Assembly: GCA_002083555.1 (NCBI GenBank)
Contig: MSXN01000009.1
Coordinates: 124,001 to 188,000 of the forward strand
Source of the DNA: Nitrospira sp. ST-bin5
GTDB taxonomy: Bacteria; Nitrospirota; Nitrospiria; Nitrospirales; Nitrospiraceae
Direction: 5' to 3'
Length of the DNA stretch: 64,000 nucleotides
The notes below the pieces were generated by a model. The model did not search any database. It was not told where the DNA came from and saw nothing but the letters and a program-made list of their open reading frames with translations. Position numbers and translations under genes: made by a program. Positions 25,561-34,495 of the stretch are shown in pieces (within the stretch, counting starts at the first letter, position 1; each line of letters begins with the position of its first letter).

Positions 25561-28500
25561 ATGTCATCTACATCTGATCGCAAGCCGAATCGCCTGCATA
25601 CCGAGACGAGTCCCTATCTCCTCCAGCATGCCCTCAACCCGGTTGATTGGTATCCCTGGGGGCCGGAGGCGCTGACTGCCGCCAGGTCGTCAAACAAGCC
25701 GATTCTCCTGTCGATCGGCTACTCGGCCTGTCACTGGTGCCATGTGATGGAGCGGGAGTCGTTTGAAAACGAGGCGATTGCCGCCGTCATGAATCGCTAC
25801 TTTATCTGTATCAAAGTGGACCGGGAGGAACGGCCGGATCTCGATGAAATATACATGGCGGCCACGGTGGCCATGAACAACGGTCAGGGCGGCTGGCCGA
25901 TGACCGTATTTCTCACGCCGGATCAAGAGCCGTTTTTTGCCGGCACCTATTTCCCTCCGGAAGACCGCTGGGGCCGGCCCGGGTTCGGCACGTTGCTGAA
26001 GAAGATTGCCGACTACTGGAAGAAGGATGCGGCGGGTGTGCGGACGCAAGCGAAAGACATGACGGAGCGGTTAAAAGGCGAAGGCCGGATCCCCTCCCCG
26101 ATTTCTGTGAGTGCATCCGTGTTGGATGACGCCGTCACGCAATTCACAGAAGATTTCGATAAGACCTATGGCGGGTTCGGCGGAGCCCCGAAGTTCCCTC
26201 CGGCGGCCGGCCTGTCGTTGTTGCTGCGGTGTTATCGGCGAACCGGCGACGCGCACACGTTGGCGATGGTGACGAAGACGCTCGATATGATGGCGGCAGG
26301 GGGCATCTATGACCACATCGGCGGGGGATTTGCCCGCTATTCCACCGATGCGCGCTGGCTCGTGCCGCACTTTGAAAAGATGCTCTACGACAATGCGCTG
26401 TTGGCCCGCGTCTATGTCGAAGCCTACCAGGTCACCAAGAACCCGGCGTATCGGCGCGTGGCCTGCGAGGTGTTGGACTATGTGCTGAGAGACATGACCG
26501 GGCCGACCGGCGGGTTCTATTCCGCGACCGATGCGGACTCCGAAGGGGTCGAGGGGAAATTCTTCGTGTGGCAACCGGCTGAGGTGCAAGCCGCAGCGGG
26601 GAATCCGGAAGACGCCCGGCGATATTGCGCGCTCTACGACATTACGGAGAAAGGCAATTGGGAGCATGCCAGTATTCCGAATCGCCTGCGGCCTTTGTCC
26701 GAGGTCGCGAAGGAACTCAATCTGACCAGCGACGAGTTGTTGGAGGCGGCTGCCCGAGTAACCCCCCTCCTCTATCGCGCGCGCCTGCAACGCGTGCCTC
26801 CCGGCCTCGACGATAAGATTCTGACGGCATGGAACGGCATGATGATCTCGGCGATGGCGGAGGCGGCCCGGGTGTTCGGCGACACTCGCTATCGCGACGC
26901 GGCGATGCAAACGGCGGACTTCCTCTTAAAAACTCACGTACAATCCGATGGACGGCTTCTGCGGACGTCGCGCGCAGGCCGGGCTCATCTCGACGCGTAT
27001 TTGGAAGATTACGCCTATCTGGCGGAAGGGCTCATCGATCTGTACGAGGCGGGGGCTCACGAGCGGTATCTAGAGGCAGCTGCAGGATTGGCTGATCGGC
27101 TCCTGTCCGATTTTATCGATGGCGAAAACGGGGGGTTTTTCACCACGGCGAAACACCACGAGGCGCTCATTCTTCGAGGCCGTGAAGGTGCGGATGGGGC
27201 GACACCCAGCGGGAATGCCGTGGCGGCGTCGACCTTGGCGCGGCTGGCCTGCCATTTCGATCGGCAGGATTGGCGGGATGCGGCGGTCGGCGCGATCCGC
27301 GCTTACGGGAGACAGATCACCCGCTATCCCCGTGCCTTCGCCAAGAGCCTGGCGGTGGTCGATTTCCTGACGGAAGGTCCGGTGGAACTGGCTTTTGTCG
27401 GAGACGGTCAGCAAGCGGCTGCGCAGGCACTCTATCGAGCGGTGGCGGAAGAATATCTTCCCAATCGGATCATCGCGTCGATGGACTCGAATGCCGGATC
27501 CATCCTCCCCTTATTGCAGGGAAAGTCGGTCGTGGCGGGGCAGCCCGCTCTGTATATCTGTCGGAACTTCAGCTGTCAGCGTCCCGTCACTGATTCGAGA
27601 GCCGTAGCCGAGGCGCTCCGCGCCTATCAGTCGGGGGCCGGCATAGCCGCCGATCGAACAGAGACGTTGCTGCGCGGGTCACAGTTGTCCGGTCATGCGA
27701 CGGTGCAGGGCACGGCGGCTTATGCGGCGAACATGGTGGGGCTGTCCCAGTCCGGTTCTCTCGCCCATGGATATACTCCCGGCGGATCGACCGGGCTTAC
27801 GGTGTCCCGGCTGGGGTTTGGCACATACCGGGTCGACACAAAAACTCCGGAGCACAAGCAGGCCTTCAAGCAGGCGTTGGCTGCGGGCTGCAATCTCATC
27901 GACACATCGACCAACTACATGGATGGGGACAGTGAACGTCTCGTGGGTGCCGTGTTGTCGGAGCTCGTGAAAGCGGGGCAGCTGGCGCGGGAACAGGTCG
28001 TGGTGGTCTCCAAAATCGGCTACGTACAGAGCCAGAATCTGAAGCTTGCGGAGGCCCGGGAGAAATCCGGCCGCCCCTACCCCGACATGGTCAAGTATGG
28101 AGACGGGATTTGGCACTGCCTCCATCCCGAGTTTCTCGCCGATCAACTCGCGTTGTCTCTCGATCGATTGGGGCTGGCGACGCTCGACGTGTGTCTGCTG
28201 CACAATCCGGAATATTTTTTGTCAGAGGCCGCGCATCGGAAGGAGCGTGATCTGGTTGGCTTGCGCGAGGCGTTCTATGGAAGATTGCAACGCGCGTTTG
28301 CCTATTTCGAAACGCAAGTGGCGGCCGGCCGGTTGCAATACTACGGGGTCTCGTCGAACACGGTCACCTCGCCGGCCGATCATCCCGAAGCCACCTCGCT
28401 GAGTCGGATGCTCGATGCGGCGCGGGCGGCGGCGCGCGAGGCGAATCAGTCGACCCATCATTTCCGCTGGTTGCAGTGTCCGATGAATCTCTTCGAGTCC

Positions 28501-29259
28501 GGCGCGTTGTTGACGCCAAATACCGGAGCCGGCGGCACAGAGACCGTGCTCGATCTGGCCCGGAAGGAAGGCGTGGCTGTGCTGGTGAATCGCCCGCTCA
28601 ACGCCATGCCCGGCCAAGGAGGCGGGATCCTCCGCCTTGCCGATTTCCCCCTGGAGGATCAGCCTGTGGAGTTCGCCCGGCAACGGGAGCGCGTGGCCGC
28701 ACTGGAGGATGAGTATCGTCGCACGATCGCGCCGTCGGTTCCGAAGAGCGGCCAGGGCACCGATCCGGCTGAATTTTTCAACTGGGCGCACGAGCTGGAC
28801 CGCGTCAGGCCTCAGCTGCAAGGGTTGGAACATTGGGAGCAGATCGAACATCAGATGATTGCGCCGCACGTCAATCAGGTGTTGCAAGCTTTGTCGCGGA
28901 CGCTGTCCGGTACGGCAGCCGAGCAGTGGGAAGCCTGGCGTGACCGGTATGTGCCTGAATTGCTGACGCTGCTGCGGGGATTGCGGCGCGAGGCCACAGA
29001 ACGAAGTCGTCGACGGACTGCGGCAGTAGCGACCGCACTCGATGCGGCGCTCCCGCAAGGACGCCGATCGGAATCTCTCTCTCGAAAAGCCCTCTGGCTG
29101 TTGACGAGCACGCCGGGTGTGACGAGCGTGCTGAACGGCATGCGGACGCCGGCCTATGTCGAAGACTCAGTAGGGGTACTCCACTGGCCCGCGCTGGAGT
29201 CGGCGCGGGCGGCCTTTGAGATCGCCAAGACTATCGCCTTTCCCAGAGACTTGGGGTAA
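25561..29259 (+). CDS. Fusion: YyaL-type DUF255 thioredoxin/epimerase-like protein + aldo/keto reductase
   Basis: A 1232-residue two-part protein. Residues 1-700 are a complete YyaL/spermatogenesis-associated-20-type protein: RLHTETSPYLLQHALNPVDW, a thioredoxin-like domain with CHWC at 57-60, then an (alpha/alpha)-barrel region (PPAAGLSLLL, VPHFEKMLYDNA, TAWNGMMISA). Residues about 741-1040 are an aldo/keto reductase with all four catalytic positions visible: Asp and Tyr in LIDTSTNYMDGDSE, Lys in VVVSKIGYV and His in CLLHNPEY. A helical C-terminal region follows. The ATG at 25561 is preferred to an ATG 12 codons upstream because the family conserved region starts soon after it. The reading frame is intact across the junction. 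Substrate unknown. Confidence 0.85.
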   Translation: MSSTSDRKPNRLHTETSPYLLQHALNPVDWYPWGPEALTAARSSNKPILLSIGYSACHWCHVMERESFENEAIAAVMNRYFICIKVDREERPDLDEIYMAATVAMNNGQGGWPMTVFLTPDQEPFFAGTYFPPEDRWGRPGFGTLLKKIADYWKKDAAGVRTQAKDMTERLKGEGRIPSPISVSASVLDDAVTQFTEDFDKTYGGFGGAPKFPPAAGLSLLLRCYRRTGDAHTLAMVTKTLDMMAAGGIYDHIGGGFARYSTDARWLVPHFEKMLYDNALLARVYVEAYQVTKNPAYRRVACEVLDYVLRDMTGPTGGFYSATDADSEGVEGKFFVWQPAEVQAAAGNPEDARRYCALYDITEKGNWEHASIPNRLRPLSEVAKELNLTSDELLEAAARVTPLLYRARLQRVPPGLDDKILTAWNGMMISAMAEAARVFGDTRYRDAAMQTADFLLKTHVQSDGRLLRTSRAGRAHLDAYLEDYAYLAEGLIDLYEAGAHERYLEAAAGLADRLLSDFIDGENGGFFTTAKHHEALILRGREGADGATPSGNAVAASTLARLACHFDRQDWRDAAVGAIRAYGRQITRYPRAFAKSLAVVDFLTEGPVELAFVGDGQQAAAQALYRAVAEEYLPNRIIASMDSNAGSILPLLQGKSVVAGQPALYICRNFSCQRPVTDSRAVAEALRAYQSGAGIAADRTETLLRGSQLSGHATVQGTAAYAANMVGLSQSGSLAHGYTPGGSTGLTVSRLGFGTYRVDTKTPEHKQAFKQALAAGCNLIDTSTNYMDGDSERLVGAVLSELVKAGQLAREQVVVVSKIGYVQSQNLKLAEAREKSGRPYPDMVKYGDGIWHCLHPEFLADQLALSLDRLGLATLDVCLLHNPEYFLSEAAHRKERDLVGLREAFYGRLQRAFAYFETQVAAGRLQYYGVSSNTVTSPADHPEATSLSRMLDAARAAAREANQSTHHFRWLQCPMNLFESGALLTPNTGAGGTETVLDLARKEGVAVLVNRPLNAMPGQGGGILRLADFPLEDQPVEFARQRERVAALEDEYRRTIAPSVPKSGQGTDPAEFFNWAHELDRVRPQLQGLEHWEQIEHQMIAPHVNQVLQALSRTLSGTAAEQWEAWRDRYVPELLTLLRGLRREATERSRRRTAAVATALDAALPQGRRSESLSRKALWLLTSTPGVTSVLNGMRTPAYVEDSVGVLHWPALESARAAFEIAKTIAFPRDLG

Positions 29260-29289
29260 TCTCCCGTTAGAACGGAAGGAGGCGATCGT

Positions 29290-29868
29290 ATGCATCTACC
29301 ATTACATCTACATCGACTCATACCCGGGTTTCTTGCGGTGTTGCTGACCATCGGCGCGTCGGGGTGCGCCACCAAGTCCGGATACGGGACAGGCGACGAA
29401 TGGATCGCCAGTGAAGAACGGATCCCTGAACCGGCCATTCGCGAACGAACTCCACGCGAGGCGGGAACTCCCGTCACACGCACGAGTCCCGGTATGCGCG
29501 CAGAGCTGTCCGCCAGAAATGCGACCGGAGCGGAGCGAAGCATTCTCCCGGACATCCTGTTTGATTTTGATCGCGCTACGCTCCGGATTGATGCCTTGCC
29601 GATTTTGGATTCCAACGCGAAAAAACTGACGGACGAGGGAACCAAGCGGATTCTTCTGGAAGGGCGCGGCGATGAAATGGGGACGTCCGCCTATAATCTG
29701 GTCTTGGGCGAGCGTCGGGCGAAGGCGGTTCGTTCCTATCTCAAGCAGCTGGGGCTCGACATTGACTTGCGGACGACCAGTTACGGCAAAGATCGTCCCC
29801 TCTGTTTTGAACATCAGCAGGAATGCTGGCAGAAAAACCGTAGTGTCCACTTTGTGGTGAAAGAGTAG
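29290..29868 (+). CDS. OmpA/Pal-family lipoprotein
   Basis: A 192-residue outer-membrane lipoprotein. The signal peptide ends in the lipobox ASGC with Cys26. The OmpA-like peptidoglycan-binding domain covers about residues 85-190 (ILFDFDRATLRIDALPIL, SAYNLVLGERRAKAVRSYLKQLG, YGKDRPLC). Two Cys near the C-terminus could pair. GGAAGGAGG lies 7 nt before the ATG. No tol genes are adjacent, so it may be a Pal paralogue rather than the main Pal. It follows the fusion gene by 30 nt and may be co-transcribed. Confidence 0.88.
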   Translation: MHLPLHLHRLIPGFLAVLLTIGASGCATKSGYGTGDEWIASEERIPEPAIRERTPREAGTPVTRTSPGMRAELSARNATGAERSILPDILFDFDRATLRIDALPILDSNAKKLTDEGTKRILLEGRGDEMGTSAYNLVLGERRAKAVRSYLKQLGLDIDLRTTSYGKDRPLCFEHQQECWQKNRSVHFVVKE

Positions 29869-29992
29869 TTTCGCACAGGCGCGTTGCCCGGCCATCCCGT
29901 CTGGTTCATCCGCATTCCCCGATGTTATGTGATGGTGTAAAGATCTTGTTGTCTAACCTGCCACGTTCTTCAGTGTCCTAAGGGGCTCTTCC

Positions 29993-31546
29993 ATGGCCAA
30001 ACTCGCCGTCATCGATATCGGAACCAACTCGATTCATATGGTGCTGGCTGAAATACTTCCCGACGCCAGTTACAAGATTCTGGACCGGTTCAAAGACATG
30101 ACCCGGTTGGGCAATGGGGCCTTCGCCGCGAAGCGACTCTCCGACGAAGCCATCGGCCGTGGTGTCGGCGTGTTGAAGACGCTGGTGACATTGGCGAAGA
30201 ACAAGGGGTTTGAGCGGATTACCGCCGTTGCGACCAGTGCTGTGCGTGAAGCGAAAAACGGCGGCGATTTCGTCGATCTGGTTGAGGAGCAGACCGGCAT
30301 CAAGATTCGCGTGATCAGCGGAATCGAAGAAGCCCGGCTGATCTTTCTCGGCGTCCGCCACAGCATGGCCTTGTCTGAAAAGCCGACCTTGGTCGTGGAT
30401 GTGGGCGGCGGATCGGTCGAGCTCATTGTCGGGACGCGCGATGGATTGCAACATGCCAAGAGCCTGAGGCTCGGCGCGATTCGCTTGTCCGATCAATATG
30501 TGAAAAAAACTCCGCCTACTGAAGCCATGGTCAAGCAGCTGAACGAGGCCGTCTTGCTGGCCTTGAAGGGGGCGCTCGATACGTTCAAGGTCAAACAGTT
30601 CGATGGCGTGGTCGCCACGTCCGGCATGGCCGGGAATGTGGCGGAGATTGTCCATATGAGGCAGACCGGCCGGCCGTTGCCGCAGCTCAACCTGGCGAAG
30701 GTGCGGCTGAAAGACCTGCGCCTGGTCGAGGCCGAACTCCGCAAATCATCCGTGAAAGAGCGATTAGGCATTCCCGGATTGGATCCGAAGCGAGTGGATA
30801 CCCTGTTTCCCGCGGTCGTGGTCTTGCGTCGGCTGTTGGAACTATCCGGTGCCGATGAGATGACGATCTGCGATAAAGCGATTCGTGAAGGGGTGATTTA
30901 CGATTTCATCGATCGGCATCGCGATGGCCTGAAAGCGGAGCGCGAGATCCCGGATGTGCGTCGGCGCAATGTGATCGGGTTGGCGCGACGCTGCCAGGTT
31001 CCCGAAGTGCACTCCCTGCATGTGGCCGGTCTGGCGCTGAAGTTGTTCGATCAAACGAAGCGGTTGCATCATCTCGGCGAGCCGGAGCGCAGTTGGCTGG
31101 AGTTTGCTGCGGTGTTGCACGATATCGGCTATCTGATCAATCCACGGCAGCATCATAAACATGCCTACTATCTGATCAAAAACAGCGACATCGGCGGATT
31201 GACGGCGGAAGAAATCGAAGTGGTCGCAAACATTGCCCGCTATCACCGCCGGTCCATGCCGGCAGCCAAACATGAGGGCTATGCCGATCTGTCGTTGAAG
31301 CTCAAGCGGACGGTACGGATCCTGTCGGCCCTCTTGCGGGTGGCCGATGCCTTGGACCGGACGCATTTCTCTGCGGTGCAGACGGTGAATGTGAAAATCG
31401 GTCAGACCTTGACGATCGTGGCCACGGTCAGCGGCGATGCGGCCATGGAGATCTGGTCGGCTTCACAGCGGACGGACCTTCTGGAACAGGTCTTTCGACG
31501 GCGTGTGCAGTTTAGCGAAGTACCGCAGGAAGCAGAGAAATCATGA
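29993..31546 (+). CDS. Exopolyphosphatase / guanosine pentaphosphatase, Ppx/GppA family
   Basis: A 517-residue protein. The actin-like Ppx/GppA domain begins AVIDIGTNSIHMVLAE and has TSAVREAKNGGDF and VVDVGGGSVELIVG (residues 1-310). The C-terminus is an HD-like domain (AAVLHDIGYLINPRQHHKHA) as in long Ppx enzymes. It hydrolyses inorganic polyphosphate or pppGpp; the two cannot be told apart here. AAGGGG lies before the ATG. It converges with sixA. No ppk is nearby. Confidence 0.9.
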   Translation: MAKLAVIDIGTNSIHMVLAEILPDASYKILDRFKDMTRLGNGAFAAKRLSDEAIGRGVGVLKTLVTLAKNKGFERITAVATSAVREAKNGGDFVDLVEEQTGIKIRVISGIEEARLIFLGVRHSMALSEKPTLVVDVGGGSVELIVGTRDGLQHAKSLRLGAIRLSDQYVKKTPPTEAMVKQLNEAVLLALKGALDTFKVKQFDGVVATSGMAGNVAEIVHMRQTGRPLPQLNLAKVRLKDLRLVEAELRKSSVKERLGIPGLDPKRVDTLFPAVVVLRRLLELSGADEMTICDKAIREGVIYDFIDRHRDGLKAEREIPDVRRRNVIGLARRCQVPEVHSLHVAGLALKLFDQTKRLHHLGEPERSWLEFAAVLHDIGYLINPRQHHKHAYYLIKNSDIGGLTAEEIEVVANIARYHRRSMPAAKHEGYADLSLKLKRTVRILSALLRVADALDRTHFSAVQTVNVKIGQTLTIVATVSGDAAMEIWSASQRTDLLEQVFRRRVQFSEVPQEAEKS

Positions 31547-31610
31547 CGGGATTCTGTTCCTCCCGCCAAGGGCTTTCGAAAACGCAGCCGGTCTGACTTC
31601 GCTGTCCGCT

Positions 31611-32135
31611 TCAGTCAGTATCATTACCCTTCTTGGCCTGTCCCAGCGCGCGGAGCTGTGTCGGGGTGCACCACCAATGGAGCCGTCCCTCCCCTGCTCG
31701 TGCCGATCCTGGCAGATGAATCATTCCGACCCCGGCCTTCTTCATCGGGTAATTCTGTGACGCCTGCCCGCTGAGCAGATAGCCGCCCATTGCGCCCAGC
31801 AGCGGTTCGTGTCCGACGCAGAGGACGACGGAACGGTCCGGGAGGGTCCGAAGGAAGGTCGCCAGGAATTGAGGCGTGGATCCCGGTTCCAAGGCCTTGC
31901 ACAAAGATATCGTGACAGAAGGACAGAGAATGGCGTTGACGATGGTGGCGGTTTCCCTGGCCCTGGCGAGGGGGCTGGTGAAAATGTGCGTGGGAGCCAG
32001 CTCCATTGCGGCGAGGCCCTTCGCCACTTGGCGAACCTTCTTCCTGCCTGGATCGGTCAATGGACGAGTGTCGTCAAGGTCGGACCATTCCGCCGTCTCG
32101 ACAGCGATGCCATGGCGCATCAATAAACAATCCAT
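31611..32135 (-). CDS. sixA: Phosphohistidine phosphatase SixA
   Basis: A 174-residue histidine phosphatase. LLMRHGIA at residues 4-11 is the RHG active site, with TSPLARARETA and the second catalytic His in CVGHEPLLG. SixA removes phosphate from histidine phosphotransfer domains. The frame is open upstream, but AGGAGG 7 nt before ATG 32135 fixes the start. It lies 82 nt downstream of the response-regulator gene on the same strand, which fits a phosphorelay role. Confidence 0.9.
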   Translation of the reverse strand: MDCLLMRHGIAVETAEWSDLDDTRPLTDPGRKKVRQVAKGLAAMELAPTHIFTSPLARARETATIVNAILCPSVTISLCKALEPGSTPQFLATFLRTLPDRSVVLCVGHEPLLGAMGGYLLSGQASQNYPMKKAGVGMIHLPGSARAGEGRLHWWCTPTQLRALGQAKKGNDTD

Positions 32136-32217
32136 ACACGAACCTCCTTGGTGCGGAGGTACGCTAGCACAATTGCGGAGTCGTGTGAACGAATGATCTC
32201 GGGTGTGGTGTGGCGGA

Positions 32218-32937
32218 TCAGGCGCTGAGAGGAAGGGCCTGTTCTTTACGGAGAAGCCGGTAGCCGGTTTCGGCAACCTTGACAATGAGGGGCGCGACGC
32301 CGTCCCGGCCCGCAAGTTTCTGATTGAGCGAGGCGACGAGTTGGTCAAGCTCTCGATCGTGGGAGAGGGTATCGTTGCCCCACAACAGGCTGCGGAGCTC
32401 TTCTCGCGGCACGACCTTCCCCGTTGTCTTGGCCAAACGCAGGAGCGTTTGCCATTCCGGCTTGGTCAGGACCAGATGTTGTCCGCGGAACGTGGTAACG
32501 TATTGGGTGGCGTCCAACGTGAGATCATCGTCGAGATCGTCGAGATTCTCTGGCGCGCTGGCGGCGAGGCGCCGCAACACGGCATGAACTCGAGCGACCA
32601 GCTCGCGGGGGCTGTAGGGCTTCGTCAGAATATCATCGGCTCCGCTTTCCAGCCCCGCCACACGAGCGTCTTCCGATGTCACGGCGGTAACAAGAATGAT
32701 CCCCATGGACTTGGTTTGCGGATCCTCGCGCAGCCGCCGGCACAAATCTTTGCCGCCGATGCCCGGCACCATGAGATCCAGCACGACTAAAGCGGGCCGG
32801 TTCTTCCAAATATCCTGAATTCCTGTCGGTCCATCGAAGGCGATATTGGTACGAAACGAGGCTTTGCGGAGGACCTGGTCGACAGCCCGGGCATGGTCTT
32901 GATCGGCTTCGATGATCTGGATGACTTCAAGGCTCAT
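32218..32937 (-). CDS. Two-component response regulator, OmpR-type
   Basis: A 239-residue regulator. The receiver domain (1-120) has the phospho-acceptor Asp54 in VVLDLMVPG, the acidic pocket near residues 10-12 and the Lys in LTKPYS. A winged-helix domain follows (LTKPEWQTLLRLAKTTGKVVPREELRSLLWG, VKVAETGYRLL). No histidine kinase is encoded in the window, so it is an orphan here. It lies downstream of the exopolysaccharide operon, separated by a 142-nt gap that contains a dispersed repeat. Confidence 0.88.
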   Translation of the reverse strand: MSLEVIQIIEADQDHARAVDQVLRKASFRTNIAFDGPTGIQDIWKNRPALVVLDLMVPGIGGKDLCRRLREDPQTKSMGIILVTAVTSEDARVAGLESGADDILTKPYSPRELVARVHAVLRRLAASAPENLDDLDDDLTLDATQYVTTFRGQHLVLTKPEWQTLLRLAKTTGKVVPREELRSLLWGNDTLSHDRELDQLVASLNQKLAGRDGVAPLIVKVAETGYRLLRKEQALPLSA

Positions 32938-33004
32938 AGGTGTGCTCGTGTCTTATGCCTATCGGCAGGAACGGAGAAAGTCTTGAGCGGGAGAACGTTG
33001 TGAG

Positions 33005-33058
33005 AAGCTGAAAGCTGGAGGCTTGAGGTTAGAGGGTGTTGCCTCAAACCTCAGACCT
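33005..33058. repeat. Dispersed GAGGTT-rich inverted element, copy A
   Basis: The left part carries CTTGAGGTTAGAG and the right part, in reverse complement, carries TCTGAGGTTTGAG, giving an imperfect hairpin. Related motifs occur at 43786-43860, 44961-45068 and 62416-62495. Confidence 0.5.
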
Positions 33059-33079
33059 AAAACAGTCTCTGCCCGCCTC

Positions 33080-34489
33080 TTAGGAGCGGTGCGTGCCGAT
33101 CAAGCGATGGAGGCTGTCAAAGGCCTGGCTGACCCAGGAATCTGAGGTGCCGGGTTTGGGACCGCCATTTGTGCGTCCGGTGGTGGAAGCGGCCAACTGT
33201 TTGATCCGGCTGGCGACATCGCGATAATCCGGCTGGGCGCGCGCGAGTTGGCGGTAGACCGTCAGCGCTTCCTTATTCTGGAGGGAGGATTGGAGTGACC
33301 GAGCGAGCATGTATTGCACATCGAGGACTTCTTTGGGCGAGGCTGATGAATCGTTCAGGGCGACACGGAACGCCTGGATGGCTGCCCGCAAGTTACCCAT
33401 GGTTCTGCAGCAGATGCCGATTTGAGCGTGCGCTTTCAGCCACAACGTGGGATTCTTGCTCGCCTCTTCGAAGAGGGCCATGGCCTCCTCGAGACGGTTC
33501 TCATTTTTCATGCGCAACCCGTCCTGGTAGAGCGCCTCGGAATTCTGCTCTTTGGAGGCGGTGCGAGGCAGGTCCGCTGCCTGGGGGGTGGTCTTGGGTT
33601 GGGGGATGGCGGCATCGATCTCAGTCGTATCTTCGGGAGCAGCCGCCAGGATGGCCAGCTCTTCTCGTCCGGCGAGCGGAAGAATGCCGCCTTTGCTCCG
33701 GTCCAGAGCCGCCTGCGCGACGAGTTTGGACGTGACCACCCTCGCCTGTTCGGCAAACCCGTACGTCAGTGCGATCTCGCAGACCTGATTGATGAGCCGC
33801 GGATTGCCCTTCGTCAGCCGATGGATCAGGGCACAGGCTTTGTTTGTGAACAGTGAGGGAGATCCGCCTGCAACTCGCAGCCGGTGACGGATGCAATGAC
33901 CTGTTTCCGTTTCGGTAAGAGGTTCGAGGTGATAGTCGACCACGATGCGCTGGGCGAACTGTGTCATGTCGATCCGCTGGAGCAGCGCATGAAGATCGGG
34001 CTGGCCGGATAGAATAATCTGCAACTTGAGTATCTTGCCGTCGTTCAAATTGGAGAGCAGACGAAGTTCTTCGAGCAGTTCAGCACCGAGACTTTGCGCT
34101 TCATCGACAATGAGGATGACCCGGCGGTGTTGTTTCGCCTCCTGAGCCAGGAATTGCGTGAAGACGTGATAGGCCTCGACCTGGTCGAGCTGCTTGGTGC
34201 TCAATCCCAGGGACAGCAGAATCCAGGGAAGCAGATGCTCGATGTCGTAGCGCGCGTTGGTGATGAGCCCGATCGAATGTTTCTGCCCATGTTCGGCGAT
34301 GAGCTTTTGCAACAGCGACGTTTTGCCCATGCCAGGGTCGCCCGTGAGGACCATGAAGGGGGCCTGGCTGAGGACGCCGTATTCCAGCAGGCCATAAGCA
34401 GCTCGATGCATCGACCCGGCATAGAGAAAGTCGCTATCCGGCAGGAGCGCGAAGGGCTTGGCGCGAAGATTGTAGAATGTCTCGTACAT
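33080..34489 (-). CDS. XrtA-system-associated ExeA-like ATPase with TPR tail
   Basis: A 469-residue protein. The AAA ATPase domain of ExeA/GspA type begins MYETFYNLRAKPFALLPD, with Walker A GDPGMGKTS at 50-58 and Walker B ILIVDEAQSL at about 127. This matches the ATPase that accompanies exosortase and exopolysaccharide loci. Residues 315-430 are TPR-like helices (ALYQDGLRMKNENRLEEAMALFEEA). The same TPR module exists as a free-standing protein at 63384-63881. The gene starts 6 nt after the kinase stop and is the last gene of the exopolysaccharide export operon. Confidence 0.88.
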   Translation of the reverse strand: MYETFYNLRAKPFALLPDSDFLYAGSMHRAAYGLLEYGVLSQAPFMVLTGDPGMGKTSLLQKLIAEHGQKHSIGLITNARYDIEHLLPWILLSLGLSTKQLDQVEAYHVFTQFLAQEAKQHRRVILIVDEAQSLGAELLEELRLLSNLNDGKILKLQIILSGQPDLHALLQRIDMTQFAQRIVVDYHLEPLTETETGHCIRHRLRVAGGSPSLFTNKACALIHRLTKGNPRLINQVCEIALTYGFAEQARVVTSKLVAQAALDRSKGGILPLAGREELAILAAAPEDTTEIDAAIPQPKTTPQAADLPRTASKEQNSEALYQDGLRMKNENRLEEAMALFEEASKNPTLWLKAHAQIGICCRTMGNLRAAIQAFRVALNDSSASPKEVLDVQYMLARSLQSSLQNKEALTVYRQLARAQPDYRDVASRIKQLAASTTGRTNGGPKPGTSDSWVSQAFDSLHRLIGTHRS

Positions 34490-34495
34490 AACCCT

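Noticed and set aside
26071..29058. Long minus-strand open frames opposite the YyaL-AKR fusion gene (26071-26910 and 28222-29058)
   Set aside because: They mirror a highly coding plus-strand gene, are His/Arg/Gln-rich without domains, and have no ribosome-binding site; typical antisense shadows in GC-rich DNA.
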